Source: Clostridiales bacterium (lineage in GTDB: Bacteria; Bacillota; Clostridia; Oscillospirales; Oscillospiraceae). From it: a stretch of 17,598 bases of DNA. Where the stretch lies: positions 365-17,962 of the forward strand of contig JAHZGF010000064.1 in the NCBI GenBank assembly GCA_019420945.1, written 5' to 3'. Below the pieces are notes generated by a model that had not been told where the DNA came from, searched no databases, and worked only from the letters and a program-made list of their open reading frames with translations. This document shows positions 14,748 through 17,598 of the stretch, piece after piece. Each line of letters opens with the position of its first letter. The stretch's first letter is position 1. The translations under genes and the position numbers were made by a program.

Positions 14748-17237
14748 TTAGTCGGTGTCCTTCCTTTGCCTCTGTGCTTTTGCTCTGATAATGAGCGATT
14801 CTATTTCTGAGTATCTACGGCGGGCAAGATATCCATTGTCACTCAGATATTGAAGCACGGGGGCTTTTTTCATCTCTATTTGATTGTTGTTGGCCAGCAG
14901 GTCAATGATCAAGTCATCAAAGCTGCCGATGCCTGCGGAACGCTTCACAATTGCACCGGCGCATTCAGTTCCATTAAAGCTGCTATGTAGGAGCAGATAT
15001 TTCTGACTGTAACTTGCCACATAATGTTCCAACAAGAAGCTGTTCCAGGGAAATCCCACATAGGGGAGTGCGCCAAAGTTCGTTACTTCCGGCAAGGGAA
15101 TATACTTTTCCGTACAGATTCGGTCCAGCACCTCATCTATGTCAGCAACGGGGAACTGGGCCGCTGCTTTCGATACAAATTGATCCCGGCTGATTCTCAG
15201 GCTGTTTTCGTAAACGGTATCAAAGTATATGGTCGTAGCGAGGCTATCCGCCAATCCCTGAAGCTCAGACAGCGTGAAACTATCATGACTTCTTGCATAT
15301 TTTGCAAACACATCCACCATCGAGATTTCCTGACCCGAGCGGCTGATGATATTTCCTTTGAACGAAAATTTATCACCTAATTTTGCCTTTAGTGCATCCC
15401 GGAACCCATACACGGAGAGGGTGTGATTTTCCTCTATGATATAGGGATATTTTGCCCGGATTGCATCATAAAGCTCATTACCACCAATGAAATCCCTTTC
15501 GTCAATGGTCCTCTGGATGATTTCAGCAATTCCATCCAATTCTTCATCAGACAAATGGACAATACTTTCGTGGAAGTATTCGCTGCGGCCATTGTTGACG
15601 AATTCAACATTGCTGGCAAGGATCAACTTTATTTTACTCTGTGGAAGATGCGGCAGTGCAGCAAAAAGCTCATCATAAGTCGCCGGTCTTCCAAAGTTTT
15701 GCAAGCAAGAGCGAACTTCCGATAGCGGGTCCATGCTGACATCGGGCGTTTTCGATATAAAACTTCTGTTGATGAAAAATCTTCCGTTTCCGATAGAGGT
15801 CAAGTACGCTTTCAGCATATCGGCATCGTGAATATGGTAGTCCAAGAACACATCAGAAAATTCGGCAAAAATCGCTTGATAATAAATAGCTGCTTTCCCG
15901 TCTGCAAAGGCGCTCTCGATGTAATCCAGCAGTTCTTCCTTTCGATCTTCGCTCAACATGACATCTGGGAGAAAGGCTTTCCCCTCGTAAAGAATGCATA
16001 GTTGCTTGATTTTGTTGCTGATGTCATCATCAGAGTCAGTCAGCTCTGTGGCATGGGTTGCTGTGTAATACCTCTTAAATTTGCGTATCTCAAGAGGCGA
16101 ATCCATACGGAATCCCTTCATGAAATATTCTCTGAGCACTTGCTCATAACCTTCATTCCTGTAAGGACTCGCAGAATCTATGTCCGCTTTTGTAGGAACA
16201 GTCTGTTGCGGCTCAGCCCCAATGAACATAAGAAACTTCTGCAAAGCCGCTCGGAAGCGATTATGCTGCCTCGCATTGTAACTCAAAAAATCCGCATCGT
16301 TTAAGAGTAAGCGAATCGTTTCCTGCGCAGCTTGCCGATCAGAAGTGTAAAGTTGCCAAGAAGGCAGTTGGTGTTCTCTTGCAAACACCTCACAATTATT
16401 TATTGCCGAAGAATAACTCCGACTGGTAGCATCGGCCATTTTCAGTGTTTCCGACAGGTATCGAGAAAAACTTCTGCTGTTTATCTCATCCGACTGTTCA
16501 CTCGCAACAGATTTTGACATTGTATCGTTTGCGATATTATGTGTGTGTTGTGGCTGAAATGTCTGAGTGGCGGTGTTGGATTCCTCAACTGCTGTTTCCT
16601 CAATGCCAATACGAGAATAGAGCCCTTCTTTTATGTAGTTGTAGTAATATCGCCCTGCAGCAACAATTTTATTGATCTGCTTTCTGCGGGTTATTCTGAA
16701 GAATTTATTTTGTTCAATTGTGCGCTGAACTTTCTTTATGGTTTCGATGTCTGTTGTCTGGAACAACGGTTTTTGCAGGACTTTTATTTTCAAGCAAAAG
16801 GTTTCGATTTCAGAATAACAAATATAAAAGTCAGAAAGCTGGGCAGGAGACACTTGTTCGGCAAGATACCGCATGAAATCATCTTTAACGGTTTTTCCAT
16901 CGATTATCATTGCTCTTGCCTCCTTCAGTAATTTTTGATACTCGTCATGGGAGTCATGATACAAACTTGCAACCCCTGTAAAAAGTCTGGTAGCCGGTTT
17001 GAAAACTGTGCGTCCCAAATATGCTGACTCCATGCTTTTCATTTGAAATGAGATTCCGTTTGTATTACGATACACCGCATCAATTTCTATGCCCCGATGA
17101 ACTGCCATTGCTCTTAAATCGTGAGATACTGCCTTAACTGCGTCTGAGCGTGTGAGCTCGCCTTTCATAGAGGCAAGGATCCCTTCTAACAGGATAGCGG
17201 CTTCATATTTATCCCAGGACGGTTGCCTCTCTGCCAT
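14748..17237 (-). CDS. Unknown multidomain protein (SAM-like plus possible winged-helix segments), 829 aa
   Basis: The family is not named, but the architecture is readable. Residues about 1-215 form a helical domain (WDKYEAAILLEGILA; SFQMKSMESAYLG; AAGRYYYNYIKEG) I recall only from clostridial hypothetical proteins. A Ser/Thr/Gln-rich linker follows (216-253). Residues 256-345 (FSRYLSETLKMADATSRSY, then KFLMFIGA) look like a tyrosine-recombinase SAM-like DNA-binding domain, but no catalytic domain follows. Residues about 505-640 contain stretches that suggest winged helices (FGRPATYDELFAALPHL; NVEFVNNGRSEYF). There is no P-loop or nuclease motif. ATG at 17237 has AAAGGAG 9 nt upstream; the TTG at 17243 is too close. 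Likely DNA-binding; possibly a regulator or specificity factor of the system. Confidence 0.8.
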   Translation of the reverse strand: MAERQPSWDKYEAAILLEGILASMKGELTRSDAVKAVSHDLRAMAVHRGIEIDAVYRNTNGISFQMKSMESAYLGRTVFKPATRLFTGVASLYHDSHDEYQKLLKEARAMIIDGKTVKDDFMRYLAEQVSPAQLSDFYICYSEIETFCLKIKVLQKPLFQTTDIETIKKVQRTIEQNKFFRITRRKQINKIVAAGRYYYNYIKEGLYSRIGIEETAVEESNTATQTFQPQHTHNIANDTMSKSVASEQSDEINSRSFSRYLSETLKMADATSRSYSSAINNCEVFAREHQLPSWQLYTSDRQAAQETIRLLLNDADFLSYNARQHNRFRAALQKFLMFIGAEPQQTVPTKADIDSASPYRNEGYEQVLREYFMKGFRMDSPLEIRKFKRYYTATHATELTDSDDDISNKIKQLCILYEGKAFLPDVMLSEDRKEELLDYIESAFADGKAAIYYQAIFAEFSDVFLDYHIHDADMLKAYLTSIGNGRFFINRSFISKTPDVSMDPLSEVRSCLQNFGRPATYDELFAALPHLPQSKIKLILASNVEFVNNGRSEYFHESIVHLSDEELDGIAEIIQRTIDERDFIGGNELYDAIRAKYPYIIEENHTLSVYGFRDALKAKLGDKFSFKGNIISRSGQEISMVDVFAKYARSHDSFTLSELQGLADSLATTIYFDTVYENSLRISRDQFVSKAAAQFPVADIDEVLDRICTEKYIPLPEVTNFGALPYVGFPWNSFLLEHYVASYSQKYLLLHSSFNGTECAGAIVKRSAGIGSFDDLIIDLLANNNQIEMKKAPVLQYLSDNGYLARRRYSEIESLIIRAKAQRQRKDTD

Positions 17238-17243
17238 ATACAA

Positions 17244-17486
17244 CTACTCCTTTGAAGATGTTTGCGTGTTTGAACTATTTTTTGATTCTTTTACATATTC
17301 CATAATATCGCCGAAATCACAGTCGAGGGTCTCACATATACGGCCCAAAATAGCGAGATTTACCGTTTCATCTCGCCGTAGCTTTGTCATTGTATTCGGC
17401 GCAATATCTGCGGCTTTTCTCAAATCCGCTTTGCTCATTTTCTTATCTACAAGTAACTTCCACATACGGTTATAAGAAAGCGCCAT
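17244..17486 (-). CDS. Small XRE/Cro-type HTH regulator, 80 aa
   Basis: This compact regulator (MALSYNRMWKLLVDKKMSKADLRKAADI) belongs to the Cro/C1-type HTH group of about 70-80 residues. The helix-turn-helix is near residues 15-50 (KADLRKAADIAPNTMTKLRRDE), followed by LAILGRICETLDCDFGDIMEYV, and a Ser/Asn-rich tail. GGAG lies 7 nt before the ATG at 17486. Its AAAGGAG codons at the 3' end serve as the ribosome site of the next gene, which starts 6 nt after its stop. As the first gene of the leftward operon it is a good candidate for its transcriptional regulator. Whether it represses or activates is not visible in the sequence. Confidence 0.92.
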   Translation of the reverse strand: MALSYNRMWKLLVDKKMSKADLRKAADIAPNTMTKLRRDETVNLAILGRICETLDCDFGDIMEYVKESKNSSNTQTSSKE

Positions 17487-17598
17487 GTACTCTCTCCTTC
17501 TTCCAGATAATACAGATATTTTGTAAGGTGATTCTCAAAGAACGGGCCTTAATGCACACTTGACTTATATTTTACCGCTAATCTCTATTATCTTCAAG
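17487..17598 (-). promoter_or_regulatory. Upstream region of the BREX operon, containing a likely promoter
   Basis: On the - strand, TTGAAG (17597-17592) is followed after exactly 17 nt by TAAAAT (17574-17569), a fair sigma-A pair, giving a start near 17562 and a leader of about 75 nt. A second possible pair, TTGAGA (17538-17533) and TATTAT (17512-17507), has a poor 20-nt spacing. On the + strand TTGACT (17560-17565) could belong to a divergent promoter leading out of the window, but no good -10 is seen at normal spacing. Confidence 0.45.
17530..17543 (-). promoter_or_regulatory. GTTCTTTGAGAATC palindromic box (putative operator)
   Basis: The palindrome TTCT-CAA-AGAA (17532-17542, + strand) reads GTTCTTTGAGAATC on the - strand. 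Its GTTCTTTG half is identical to the box at 64-71 and to the reverse complement of 559-566. It lies about 20 nt downstream of the predicted start, where a bound XRE protein could block transcription. Binding is inferred. Confidence 0.4.

Noticed and set aside
14748..17237. Tyrosine recombinase/integrase
   Set aside because: Only a SAM-like segment is seen. The catalytic Arg-His-Arg-Tyr domain is absent, and the rest of the protein is unrelated.
1..17598. CRISPR array, tRNA or rRNA genes, insertion sequence or transposase
   Set aside because: No regularly spaced repeats, cloverleaf-like segments, rRNA motifs or transposase frames were found on either strand.

Overview
The window looks like a chromosomal or mobile-element segment from a Gram-positive, endospore-lineage bacterium (Bacillota, probably Clostridia). 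The reasons are strong AGGAGG or GAGGTG ribosome binding sites about 7 nt before nearly every start, a small protein resembling the Spo0A C-terminal domain, compact XRE regulators and mid-to-low GC. The species cannot be named from the sequence.

Layout. On the + strand at the left edge are an XRE-type repressor (149-466) with a repeated-box operator region upstream and a clean terminator downstream, then a small Spo0A-C-like protein (598-825). Everything from 17486 down to 890 lies on the - strand and reads as one very tight, translationally coupled operon. In transcription order it holds: an 80-aa XRE/Cro-type regulator; an 829-aa unknown with an integrase-SAM-like segment and possible winged-helix segments; BrxP (PAPS-reductase family fused to ferredoxin and DUF4007-like segments); BrxC (giant P-loop ATPase); PglZ; a short BrxL (AAA+ without a Lon protease domain); a 65-aa six-cysteine protein; a DndA/IscS-like cysteine desulfurase; a 57-aa protein; a SIMPL-domain protein; a 322-aa tandem-repeat protein with a His/Cys-rich tail; and a 79-aa lysine-rich protein.

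Interpretation. brxP-brxC-pglZ-brxL with no pglX methylase is the gene set and order of a type 4 BREX phage-defence system. The cysteine desulfurase and small Cys protein, coupled directly behind brxL, together with a PAPS-reductase-type BrxP, suggest that the self-mark is sulfur-based (phosphorothioate-like) rather than methylation. In this model the desulfurase mobilises sulfur and builds Fe-S clusters, BrxP activates the DNA or transfers the sulfur, and BrxC, PglZ and BrxL carry out recognition and restriction. The last four genes (57-aa, SIMPL, repeat protein, 79-aa) are unexplained. They may be an undescribed accessory module or simply neighbouring cargo. GTTCTTT boxes occur near all three candidate promoters, which hints at shared control by the XRE proteins.

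No RNA genes, CRISPR arrays, insertion sequences or transposases were seen. There is no stretch of more than 300 bases without a gene; the longest non-coding parts are the left edge (1-148), 467-597, 2967-3039, 826-889 and the right edge (17487-17598).
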